Part shown: positions 44,472 to 52,277 of the stretch, piece after piece
Layout: every line of letters starts with the position of its first letter
Numbering within the stretch: position 1 is the first letter of the stretch
Assembly: GCF_000217955.3 (NCBI RefSeq)
Contig: NZ_AFOY02000004.1
Location: 248,001 to 312,000 of the forward strand
Source of the DNA: Pseudomonas fluorescens HK44
GTDB taxonomy: Bacteria; Pseudomonadota; Gammaproteobacteria; Pseudomonadales; Pseudomonadaceae
Direction: 5' to 3'
DNA length: 64,000 nt
Position numbers and translations under genes: made by a program
The notes under the pieces: model-generated
The model's database searches: none
What the model was told of the DNA's origin: nothing
What the model saw: only the letters and a program-made list of their open reading frames with translations

Positions 44472-46925
44472 TTAGCGGGTCTTGCCCTTCGCCAGTTCAA
44501 GTTGCTCCTTGGAAAAGTCATCGACGTCGATCACTTTGCGCCGCGCGGCTTCGGCCTCATGCAAGGTATGTGCTTCTGCGGCTTGCAACACGCCGGCCTC
44601 CAGGGCGGCGTCGATGACATGCTCCCCGGCTCCCGGTTTGAACTGCCCGCTCTTGAGTGCAAAGTGCATTTTTTTCTGCAGCGGTTGTGCGGTACTCAGC
44701 AGGTCGCAGGCATGTTGCAGAGCACCGACCGGGTCATCGACCGACTGCGGCCGGTAACACCCTCCCAGCAACTCTTCGAGTGTCGGATCGCCCTTGGCCC
44801 GGCCAATGACCGCAGCCACTTCGGCACCGAGTGTGTCCGACGGTCCTTTGTGACGGCGACCAAACGGGAACACGATCACCCGCATCAGGCAACCCAGCAC
44901 CTTGTTCGGGAAGTTGCTCAGCAGTTCATCCAGCGCCCGTTCCGACTGGCCGAGACTCTCCTCCATGGCCCAGGTAAACAGCGGCGCCATGTGTTCGGGT
45001 GAATCAAGATCGTGGTAACGCTTGAGGGCGGCTGAGGCCAGGTACAGGTTGCTCAGTACATCGCCGAGTCGGGCCGACAGGCGTTCGCGACGTTTCAGTT
45101 CACCGCCCAGCAACATCATGCTCAGGTCTGCGAGCAGGGCAAATGCCGCGGCCTGACGGTTGAGGGCACGGAAGTAGCCCTGGCTGAGTTTGTCCCCAGG
45201 TACATGTTCGAAATGCCCGACGCCGAGGTTCAGTACCAGGGTGCTGGCGGCGTTGCTCACGGCGAAACCGATGTGCTTGAGCAGCAGGCCGTCGAATTCC
45301 TTCAGTGCCTGGTCTTTGTCTTCACGGCCGGCGAGGGCCATTTCCTTGAGCACGAATGGATGGCAACGGATCGCGCCTTGTCCAAAGATCATCAGGTTGC
45401 GCGAAAGGATGTTCGCGCCTTCCACCGTGATGAAGATCGGCGCGCCTTGCCAGCTGCGCCCGAGGTAATTATTGGGCCCCATGATGATCGCCTTGCCACC
45501 GTGCACATCCATCGCGTGGCTGATGCACTCGCGACCGCGTTCGGTGAGGTGATACTTGAGAATCGCCGAGAGCACCGAAGGTTTCTCGCCGAGATCCACC
45601 GCGTTGGCGGTGAGCATCCGCGCGGCGTCCATCATCCAGGCGTTGCCGCCGATACGCGCCAGCGCTTCCTGAATTCCTTCGAAGGCAGACAGCGGCACGT
45701 TGAACTGCTCACGAACCTGAGCGTATTGACCGGTCACCAGGCTGGTGAACTTGGCGGCGCCGGTGCCGACTGCCGGCAGCGAAATAGAACGCCCGACGGA
45801 CAGGCAATTCATCAGCATCATCCAGCCTTTGCCGAGCATCTCCTGGCCGCCGATGAGGAAGTCCAGCGGCACGAATACGTCCTTGCCAGAGTTTGGGCCG
45901 TTCATGAACGCGGCGCCGAGAGGCAGGTGGCGGCGACCGATTTCGACACCGGCGGTGTCGGTCGGGATCAATGCGAGGCTGATACCAAGGTCTTCCTCGT
46001 CACCCAGCAGATGGTCCGGGTCATAGGCCTTGAACGCCAGGCCGAGCAGGGTGGCGACCGGGCCCAGGGTGATGTAGCGCTTTTCCCAGTTCAGCCGAAG
46101 ACCCAGGGTTTCCTGGCCTTCCCATTCGCCTTTGCAGATCACCCCGGTGTCAGGCATGGCGCCCGCATCGGAGCCGGCCAGCGGGCCGGTCAACGCGAAA
46201 CACGGGATGTCGTCGCCACGCGCCAGGCGGGGCAGGTAATGGTTGCGTTGTTCATCGGTGCCGTAATGCAGCAACAGTTCGGCCGGGCCGAGGGAGTTGG
46301 GCACCATCACGGTGGAGGCCAGGTCACCGCTGCGGGTGGCCAGCTTCATCGCCACTTGCGAGTGGGCGTAGGCGGAAAACCCCTTGCCACCGAATTCCTT
46401 GGGAATGATCAGGGCAAAAAAACCATTCTGCTTGATGTGTGCCCAGGCTTCGGCCGGCAGGTCCATCGTCTGGCCGATCTGCCAGTCGCTGACCATGGCG
46501 CAGAGTTCTTCGGTCGGGCCATCGATGAACGCCTGTTCTTCTTCGCTCAACTGCGCTTTGGGATAAGACAGCAGTTTGTTCCAGTCCGGACGCCCGCTGA
46601 ACAGCTCGCCATCCCACCAGACGGTGCCGGCATCGATGGCGTCGCGTTCGGTTTGCGACATCGGCGGCAGGGTTTTCTGGAACCAGTTGAACAGCGGGGC
46701 ACTGAAGTATTTGCGTCGCAAGTCGGGCAGCAGCAGTGGCGCCGCCACGACGGCCAGCACGATCCAGAAAATCAGCAGCAGCCAGCCTCGAGCGTGGCTG
46801 AAGACTCCCATCGCCAGCAGATAGACCGCCACGATACCCAGGGCGGGCAGGGGCGCGATGCGGCGGTGAGCCAGCCAGGCAATCCCGACCACCAGAACCA
46901 GTATCCACAACAGCAGCATATTCAA
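44472..46925 (-). CDS. fadE: FadE-type acyl-CoA dehydrogenase
   Basis: An 817-residue protein of the FadE class: two N-terminal membrane segments (LLLWILVLVVGIAWLAH; WLLLIFWIVLAVVAAPLLLP), the FAD dehydrogenase core with PKEFGGKGFSAYAHSQV, FALTGPLAGSDAGAMPD, HAMDVHGGKAIIMGPNNYLG and a C-terminal DUF1974 domain. It performs the first step of beta-oxidation. Length equals E. coli FadE. The long plus-strand frame opposite it is a composition effect. Confidence 0.95.
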   Translation of the reverse strand: MNMLLLWILVLVVGIAWLAHRRIAPLPALGIVAVYLLAMGVFSHARGWLLLIFWIVLAVVAAPLLLPDLRRKYFSAPLFNWFQKTLPPMSQTERDAIDAGTVWWDGELFSGRPDWNKLLSYPKAQLSEEEQAFIDGPTEELCAMVSDWQIGQTMDLPAEAWAHIKQNGFFALIIPKEFGGKGFSAYAHSQVAMKLATRSGDLASTVMVPNSLGPAELLLHYGTDEQRNHYLPRLARGDDIPCFALTGPLAGSDAGAMPDTGVICKGEWEGQETLGLRLNWEKRYITLGPVATLLGLAFKAYDPDHLLGDEEDLGISLALIPTDTAGVEIGRRHLPLGAAFMNGPNSGKDVFVPLDFLIGGQEMLGKGWMMLMNCLSVGRSISLPAVGTGAAKFTSLVTGQYAQVREQFNVPLSAFEGIQEALARIGGNAWMMDAARMLTANAVDLGEKPSVLSAILKYHLTERGRECISHAMDVHGGKAIIMGPNNYLGRSWQGAPIFITVEGANILSRNLMIFGQGAIRCHPFVLKEMALAGREDKDQALKEFDGLLLKHIGFAVSNAASTLVLNLGVGHFEHVPGDKLSQGYFRALNRQAAAFALLADLSMMLLGGELKRRERLSARLGDVLSNLYLASAALKRYHDLDSPEHMAPLFTWAMEESLGQSERALDELLSNFPNKVLGCLMRVIVFPFGRRHKGPSDTLGAEVAAVIGRAKGDPTLEELLGGCYRPQSVDDPVGALQHACDLLSTAQPLQKKMHFALKSGQFKPGAGEHVIDAALEAGVLQAAEAHTLHEAEAARRKVIDVDDFSKEQLELAKGKTR

Positions 46926-47168
46926 TCCTCCGTGAAGCCAGGGTCAAAACCACCTTCAGAGCTTAGACGGCATCTGCAAAACGGGGTGGTCAGAGCAATG
47001 TGTTTGAAATCGTGGGAAACAGCGGTGAATTTCGTGAGTGATAACGCTGACGGACGCTGTAAAAAAGCTTCGCTGAGCGTGCGACAAACGCTGATGTTTG
47101 GCCGAAACGTCGTTATCTCTGTGCTAGGTCTGCCGATAGACTCATGGCTTCCCCAGGAGATTTTTCTC

Positions 47169-47828
47169 ATGCACGAGTACCTGAGCCCCGGCCGCTTCAT
47201 CGATAGTGACCACCCCGCGGTGGTGGAGTTCGCTGAACGGCATCGCGGCAACAGCCGTGACCCGGTCAAGCAAGCGGTGAGTCTGTATTACGTCGTGCGT
47301 GAAGCGGTGCGCTACAACCCCTATACCTTCAGCCGTGATCCCGCGACCTTGCGCGGCAGTTATGCACTGGCCACCGGCGAAAGCTACTGCGTACCCAAAG
47401 CCACCTTGCTGGCAGGTTGCGCGCGGCACTGTGGAATCGCGGCGCGGATTGGCCTCGCGGATGTGCGCAATCACCTGTCGACCCCGCGCTTGATCGAGTT
47501 GCTCAAGAGTGACGTGTTCGCCATGCACGGTTACACCGAGTTGTATTTGCAGGGCCGTTGGGTCAAGGCCACACCGGCGTTCAACCAGAAACTCTGTGAG
47601 CTGTTCGATGTGCCGGCACTGGAGTTCGACGGGATCAATGACAGCATCTTCCATCCGTTCAATCGCCAGGGGCTGCAGTCGATGGAGTACCTGGTCGACC
47701 ATGGCCAGTTCGCCGACGTGCCCGAACCGTTCTTCTTCGAGTACCTGGAAAAACGCTACCCGCATTTGTTCAACGACCAGTTACCGGCATTGCTCGGGGA
47801 CATGCAGACTGATTTGAGTCGCGGCTGA
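47169..47828 (+). CDS. Transglutaminase-like cysteine peptidase fold protein
   Basis: A 219-residue protein of the transglutaminase-like superfamily: VSLYYVVREAVRYNPY, the cysteine in YALATGESYCVPKATLLAGCAR, histidine in FAMHGYTELYLQGRWVKATPAFN. The third position of the triad, usually Asp, is Thr/Pro here. Start ATG 47169 follows AGGAG. Faces fadE. Substrate is unknown; a cell-wall or protein amide is possible. Confidence 0.88.
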   Translation: MHEYLSPGRFIDSDHPAVVEFAERHRGNSRDPVKQAVSLYYVVREAVRYNPYTFSRDPATLRGSYALATGESYCVPKATLLAGCARHCGIAARIGLADVRNHLSTPRLIELLKSDVFAMHGYTELYLQGRWVKATPAFNQKLCELFDVPALEFDGINDSIFHPFNRQGLQSMEYLVDHGQFADVPEPFFFEYLEKRYPHLFNDQLPALLGDMQTDLSRG

Positions 47829-47871
47829 TCCGGCGTAGACTGCCCCGGCATTCATCCATCGAGGAGCGGTC

Positions 47872-48495
47872 ATGCTGAAGATTTGGGGTCGGAAAAATTC
47901 GTCGAATGTCAGAAAGGCACTGTGGTGCGCCGAAGAGCTCGGGCTGACCTACGAAACGCAGGATGCGGGCGGGGCTTTTGGTGTGGTCGACACACCGGAA
48001 TATCGCGCGATGAACCCCAATGGCCGCATTCCGGTGATTGAAGACGACGGTTTTGTACTGTGGGAATCCAATACCATCGTGCGTTACCTGGCTGCCCGTC
48101 ACGCGGCGGGTTCGAACTGGTTCCCGGCCGATGTGCAGGCCCGGGCGAGCGCGGAAAAGTGGATGGACTGGACCACTTCGTCGTTTGCCGAACCTTTCCG
48201 CCAGGTGTTCTGGGGCGTATTGCGCACCCCGGCCGATCAGCAGGATTGGGTTGCGATCAACGCGGCGCAGAAAACCTGCGAGCAATTGCTGTCGATGGTC
48301 GATCAGGCATTGGCGCAAAAGCCTTATTTGTCCGGTGACGAGATCGGCGTGGGCGATATTCCGTTGGGCAGCTTTATCTATGCCTGGTTCGAGATGCCCA
48401 TCGAGCGAGCGCCAATGCCCCATCTGCAAGCCTGGTATGCGCGACTGAAGCAACGTCCGGCGTATCAAAAAGCCGTCATGACCGCGTTGACTTAA
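47872..48495 (+). CDS. Glutathione S-transferase family protein
   Basis: A 207-residue GST with thioredoxin-like N-terminal domain (MLKIWGRKNSSNVRKALW, NPNGRIPVIEDDGFVLWESNTIVRYLA) and a helical C-terminal domain. The RKNSSNVRK start places a serine where theta-like enzymes activate glutathione. 43 bases after the transglutaminase-like gene; co-transcription is likely. Confidence 0.92.
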   Translation: MLKIWGRKNSSNVRKALWCAEELGLTYETQDAGGAFGVVDTPEYRAMNPNGRIPVIEDDGFVLWESNTIVRYLAARHAAGSNWFPADVQARASAEKWMDWTTSSFAEPFRQVFWGVLRTPADQQDWVAINAAQKTCEQLLSMVDQALAQKPYLSGDEIGVGDIPLGSFIYAWFEMPIERAPMPHLQAWYARLKQRPAYQKAVMTALT

Positions 48496-48628
48496 TACTG
48501 ACTATCAACACACTTGACTGTACTTGTGCGGCGTCGCCAAGCACCATTGCGTCTATGCGCCGCGGTTGCATGGGTCGCCGCCCGCTCTTATTTATTCCGA
48601 ACTTCCCTTCTTGGTGCGTAAATCCGAT

Positions 48629-49561
48629 ATGAGTTCTGCTCTGTCCATCCGGCAGCTAACCAAAACCTACGGCAACGGTTTCCAGGCCTTGAGTGGTATC
48701 GATCTGGATGTCGCCGAAGGTGACTTTTTCGCCTTGCTCGGCCCCAACGGTGCCGGCAAATCCACGACCATCGGCATTCTCTCGACCCTGGTGAACAAGA
48801 CCAGCGGAACGGTGAATATCTTTGGCCACGACCTGGACCGCGAGCCGGCTGCGCTCAAGCGTTGCATCGGCGTGGTGCCGCAGGAATTCAATTTCAATCA
48901 GTTCGAAAAGACCTTCGACATTGTCGTGACCCAGGCCGGTTACTACGGTATCCCGCACAAAGTCGCCAAGGAACGCGCTGAGCGATACCTGACTCAGCTC
49001 GGCCTGTGGGACAAGCGCGATGTGCCGTCACGCTCACTGTCGGGCGGCATGAAGCGGCGACTGATGATCGCGCGTGCGTTGGTGCATGAACCGCGCCTGC
49101 TGATCCTCGACGAACCGACTGCCGGTGTGGACATCGAACTGCGTCGCTCAATGTGGACCTTCCTCACCGAGCTGAACCAGAAAGGCATCACGATCATCCT
49201 CACCACGCATTACCTGGAAGAGGCTGAGCAGCTGTGCCGCAACATCGGCATCATCGACCACGGCACCATCGTCGAAAACACCAGCATGCGTAACCTGCTC
49301 AGCCAACTGCATGTCGAGACGTTCCTGCTGGACCTGAAGAGCGCCATGATGGTTGCGCCGCAGTTGAATGGTTATCCAACCCGCCTGCTCGACAGTCACA
49401 CCCTGGAAGTCCAGGTCGACAAGTCCGTCGGCATCACAGCGTTGTTCGGTCAGTTGGCCATGCAGAACATCGAAGTGCTGAGCCTGCGCAACAAAACCAA
49501 TCGCCTCGAGGAGTTGTTCGTGTCTCTGGTGGAGAAAAATCTGGCGAAGGTGGCCGTATGA
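48629..49561 (+). CDS. ABC transporter ATPase (YadG-like)
   Basis: A 310-residue ABC ATPase: Walker A GPNGAGKST, VVPQEFNFNQFE Q loop, signature LSGGMKRR, Walker B LLILDEPTAGVD, TTHYLEEAEQLC. The C-terminal extension is typical of ABC-2 exporters. The start at 48629 opens the normal N-terminus SSALSIRQLTKTYG. Overlaps the permease gene by four bases. Cargo unknown. Confidence 0.93.
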   Translation: MSSALSIRQLTKTYGNGFQALSGIDLDVAEGDFFALLGPNGAGKSTTIGILSTLVNKTSGTVNIFGHDLDREPAALKRCIGVVPQEFNFNQFEKTFDIVVTQAGYYGIPHKVAKERAERYLTQLGLWDKRDVPSRSLSGGMKRRLMIARALVHEPRLLILDEPTAGVDIELRRSMWTFLTELNQKGITIILTTHYLEEAEQLCRNIGIIDHGTIVENTSMRNLLSQLHVETFLLDLKSAMMVAPQLNGYPTRLLDSHTLEVQVDKSVGITALFGQLAMQNIEVLSLRNKTNRLEELFVSLVEKNLAKVAV

Positions 49562-50337
49562 GTTCCGAACTGAAGCCCAACCTCGTTGCGCTCAATACCA
49601 TTGTTTATCGTGAGGTCCGGCGTTTTACCCGGATCTGGCCGCAGACCCTGCTGCCGCCGGCCATCACCATGGTTCTGTACTTCGTGATCTTCGGTAATCT
49701 GATTGGCCGGCAAATCGGTGATATGGGTGGTTTCACCTATATGGAATACATCGTGCCGGGCTTGATCATGATGTCGGTGATCACCAACGCCTACGGCAAC
49801 GTGGTCTCGAGCTTCTTCGGCAGCAAATTCCAACGCTCCATTGAGGAGCTGATGGTTTCACCGGTTTCGCCGCACACCATTCTGATCGGCTACACCGTGG
49901 GCGGGGTGCTGCGCGGTCTGGCAGTGGGCGTGATCGTGACGCTGCTTTCGCTGTTCTTCACTCACCTGCAAGTTCACCATTTGGGGATTACCCTGCTGGT
50001 GGTGTTGCTGACGGCAACGATTTTTTCGCTGCTGGGCTTCATCAACGCGGTTTTTGCGCGCAACTTCGACGACATTTCGATTATCCCGACGTTCGTCCTG
50101 ACACCGTTGACCTACCTGGGCGGGGTGTTCTACTCGATCAGCCTGCTGCCACCGTTCTGGCAGACCGTATCGCTGGCCAACCCGGTGCTGCACATGGTCA
50201 ACGCTTTCCGTTACGGCATCCTCGGCGTTTCGGACATCAAGATCAGCATTGCCATTACCTTCATGCTGGTGGCAACCGTGGTGCTGTACATCGGTTGCGC
50301 GCGGTTGCTGGTCAGCGGACGCGGGATGCGCACGTAA
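49558..50337 (+). CDS. ABC-2 type permease (YadH-like)
   Basis: A 259-residue ABC-2 membrane protein with six segments and motif FQRSIEELMVSPVSPHTILIGY, FVLTPLTYLGGVFYS. Paired with the ATPase upstream by ATGA overlap. YadGH-like exporter of unknown substrate. Confidence 0.93.
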   Translation: MSSELKPNLVALNTIVYREVRRFTRIWPQTLLPPAITMVLYFVIFGNLIGRQIGDMGGFTYMEYIVPGLIMMSVITNAYGNVVSSFFGSKFQRSIEELMVSPVSPHTILIGYTVGGVLRGLAVGVIVTLLSLFFTHLQVHHLGITLLVVLLTATIFSLLGFINAVFARNFDDISIIPTFVLTPLTYLGGVFYSISLLPPFWQTVSLANPVLHMVNAFRYGILGVSDIKISIAITFMLVATVVLYIGCARLLVSGRGMRT

Positions 50338-50358
50338 CCCGCGGCAAACTCGATCCTT

Positions 50359-50640
50359 GTGGGAGCGAGCTTGCTCGCGAAGGCGTGATTGCCAGCACTG
50401 CAAAAGATGGGTACTACACAAAAAACGGCCTCCCGAGTGGACAATGCTGTTCACTTAAGCCGATGTTTCAGGCACATCCGCAGTTGTGGCGAGGGAGCTT
50501 GCTCCCGCTGGGGCGCGAAGCGGCCCTGAATTGGGCCTGCTGCGCAGTCCAGCGGGAGCAAGCTCCCTCGCCACAGATACTTCTCAGGCCTCCAGACTTC
50601 CTTAAGTGAACAGCGTTGCTCCCAAGTGGAGGCCTTTGTT
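50359..50640. repeat. REP sequence and nested inverted-repeat (MITE-like) element
   Basis: A single REP lies at 50359-50385. From about 50421 to 50640 a nested element follows: imperfect outer arms of some 38 bases with a perfect 14-base core (GCTGTTCACTTAAG at 50446 and its complement at 50601), around an inner pair of 27-base perfect arms (50485-50511 and 50549-50575), which is a REPIN. It has no coding capacity. Confidence 0.8.
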
Positions 50641-50647
50641 TATTGAT

Positions 50648-50671
50648 GATCGTTCCCACGCGGGAACGATC
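50648..50671. repeat. Short palindrome
   Basis: GATCGTTCCC/GGGAACGATC around ACGC, a dispersed Pseudomonas palindrome; may end transcription of the DUF6124 gene. Confidence 0.65.
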
Positions 50672-50685
50672 AGCGTGTTGGCGTG

Positions 50686-51060
50686 CTACTGCGGTGAATC
50701 CGGTGGATCGAGGTGATCCAGCGCCCGATTCACCGCCAACTCGGCCAGAGAAATCATCTGCTGAATCGCCAGCGCGGTATTGCGTTTGGGGCCTTCAAGT
50801 TCAAACGCCAGGTCGCTGGCCATGACATTGACCGACGCAAGGGTCTCGCAGGCGTGGGCCAGCAGGGTTTCGCTGTCGACGTCGGGGGCGATGACGAAAA
50901 TGCAGCCTGGGCGTCGGTCGGCTAACAACGTCTTGGTTTCCGGCAGCACCAGGTAATGATCGAGCGCACGGTGCGCGGCGGCGTGGAGTTCTTTTGAGTC
51001 GAGGGAGGCGTAGGGAGAAACCGGATCGGTTTCGGGTGGATTTGGAGTTGGTTTGAACAT
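50686..51060 (-). CDS. DUF6124 family protein
   Basis: A 124-residue soluble protein beginning MFKPTPNPPETDPVSPYAS and with ALDHYL, FVIAPDVDSETLLAHACETLASVNVMASDLAFELEGPKRN, as in the Pseudomonas-specific DUF6124 family. No known activity. Flanked by REP elements and a long leader region. Confidence 0.88.
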   Translation of the reverse strand: MFKPTPNPPETDPVSPYASLDSKELHAAAHRALDHYLVLPETKTLLADRRPGCIFVIAPDVDSETLLAHACETLASVNVMASDLAFELEGPKRNTALAIQQMISLAELAVNRALDHLDPPDSPQ

Positions 51061-51404
51061 TGTCGTAATTTCCTCTTTGGAGCTACCACCGATTCGCTGC
51101 TAAACGAAAGGGTGGCGGCTGTACGCAGGTTAGCAGACCGGGAGGAATCACGAAAAACCGGCGCACCCGAGGGTGCCCTGCGCACAGCCACCATAGAGTT
51201 CAGGGATGGAATACCTGAATTTCTGAAGTGCAGTGCACCTACGTGAAACCTCCGAGCTGCTAAACCCGATCGCTGATGGGCAGCGACAGGAGAACAATAG
51301 AAGCGAGGACCAAAGCGCACAAGCCGGCGGATTCTGGCGCAGGTGTAGGCCGTGACGCAAGGCGTTGTAGCCTCTGATGGGCACAGCGTAGGCAAGCTTA
51401 AACA
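51061..51404. other. Long leader or noncoding region upstream of the DUF6124 gene
   Basis: About 340 bases with a strong GCACCC/GGGTGC hairpin (about 51161-51174). Open frames here look like chance. This type of sequence may be an RNA leader or separate RNA; I cannot identify it. Confidence 0.4.
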
Positions 51405-51561
51405 CCCGTCGTAGCAGCTGCCGAGCCCGCGAGGCTGCGTTCGAGGACGCAGTCCTCGCAAATCCTGCGTACGCGGTTTACCTGAACGAAGGTGTTGCCT
51501 GATTTTACGACCGCTGCGCGGCCGAACGCAGCCTCGCGGGCTCGGCAGTTGCTACGACGGG
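51405..51561. repeat. REPIN-type inverted repeat
   Basis: Two 39-base arms (51405-51443 and 51523-51561), complementary at all but about one position, flank an 80-base spacer. The arms belong to a different REP family from those at 50485 and 59965. Confidence 0.85.
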
Positions 51562-51626
51562 TGCGGTCCTGTAATTGGCTGTTTGATCGTTCTTGGGGAC
51601 GCGGAGCGTCACGGGCTCGACAGCTG

Positions 51627-52142
51627 CTACATCCGGCTTCGCCTGCGCCGCTTCCATTGTCGACCCACCCACCAGCGCCAGTAGATCATGGTCAGGCAGT
51701 AGGCCAACGCGCCGAGCACCAGGCCAGTCACCACCGAGCCCAGCAGAAACGGTTGCCAAAGAGTCGACAACTCACCGCTGATCCATTCCCAGGTCAGCTC
51801 ATCCGGCAGGCTGCGGGCGGGGACATCCATCAGCCAGGCGCCGGTCTGATAGGTGCAGTAAAACACCACGGGCATGGTGATCGGGTTGGTCAGCCAGACC
51901 AGGCTCACCGCGATCGGAATATTGCCGCGCAGCCAAATGGCAAGCAGTGCCGCCACCAGCATTTGCAACGGAATCGGTAGAAATGCGGCGAACACGCCAA
52001 TGGCCATGGCGCGCGCAACCGAATGCCGATTGAGGTGCCAGAGGTTCGGGTCGTGCAGCAGCGTGCCGAGAAAGCGTAAGGATTTGTGTTCCCGGATGCG
52101 GGTCGGGTCTGGCATGTAACGTTTGAATAAGCGCCGGGGCAT
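51627..52142 (-). CDS. DUF2062 inner-membrane protein
   Basis: A 171-residue DUF2062 protein: RRLFKRYMPDP, FLGTLLHDPNLWHLNRHSVA, IPLQMLVAALLAIWLRGNIPIAVSLVWLTNPITMP and two hydrophobic segments, ending in an arginine-rich tail. It precedes comEC divergently, as is common in pseudomonads. Role unknown. Confidence 0.9.
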   Translation of the reverse strand: MPRRLFKRYMPDPTRIREHKSLRFLGTLLHDPNLWHLNRHSVARAMAIGVFAAFLPIPLQMLVAALLAIWLRGNIPIAVSLVWLTNPITMPVVFYCTYQTGAWLMDVPARSLPDELTWEWISGELSTLWQPFLLGSVVTGLVLGALAYCLTMIYWRWWVGRQWKRRRRSRM

Positions 52143-52277
52143 AAGGCTTCTCGGTCGGTTCAAGCGGCAAGTATGCCCGGATTCTACGGAGCGCCCGTTC
52201 AGACTTTGTGACAATTAATAAATGCGGACTTTGGTAACTCGGCTAATCCAAGAGAGGGGACTCTCAAGGACAGGCTA

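Noticed and set aside
45204..47168. A long open frame upstream of and fused to the transglutaminase-like gene
   Set aside because: It runs antisense to fadE. The transglutaminase fold and ribosome site place the true start at 47169.
50922..51461. Minus-strand frames upstream of the DUF6124 gene (179 and 85 codons)
   Set aside because: They cross a REPIN arm and overlap the DUF6124 gene in another frame; likely noncoding leader read by chance.
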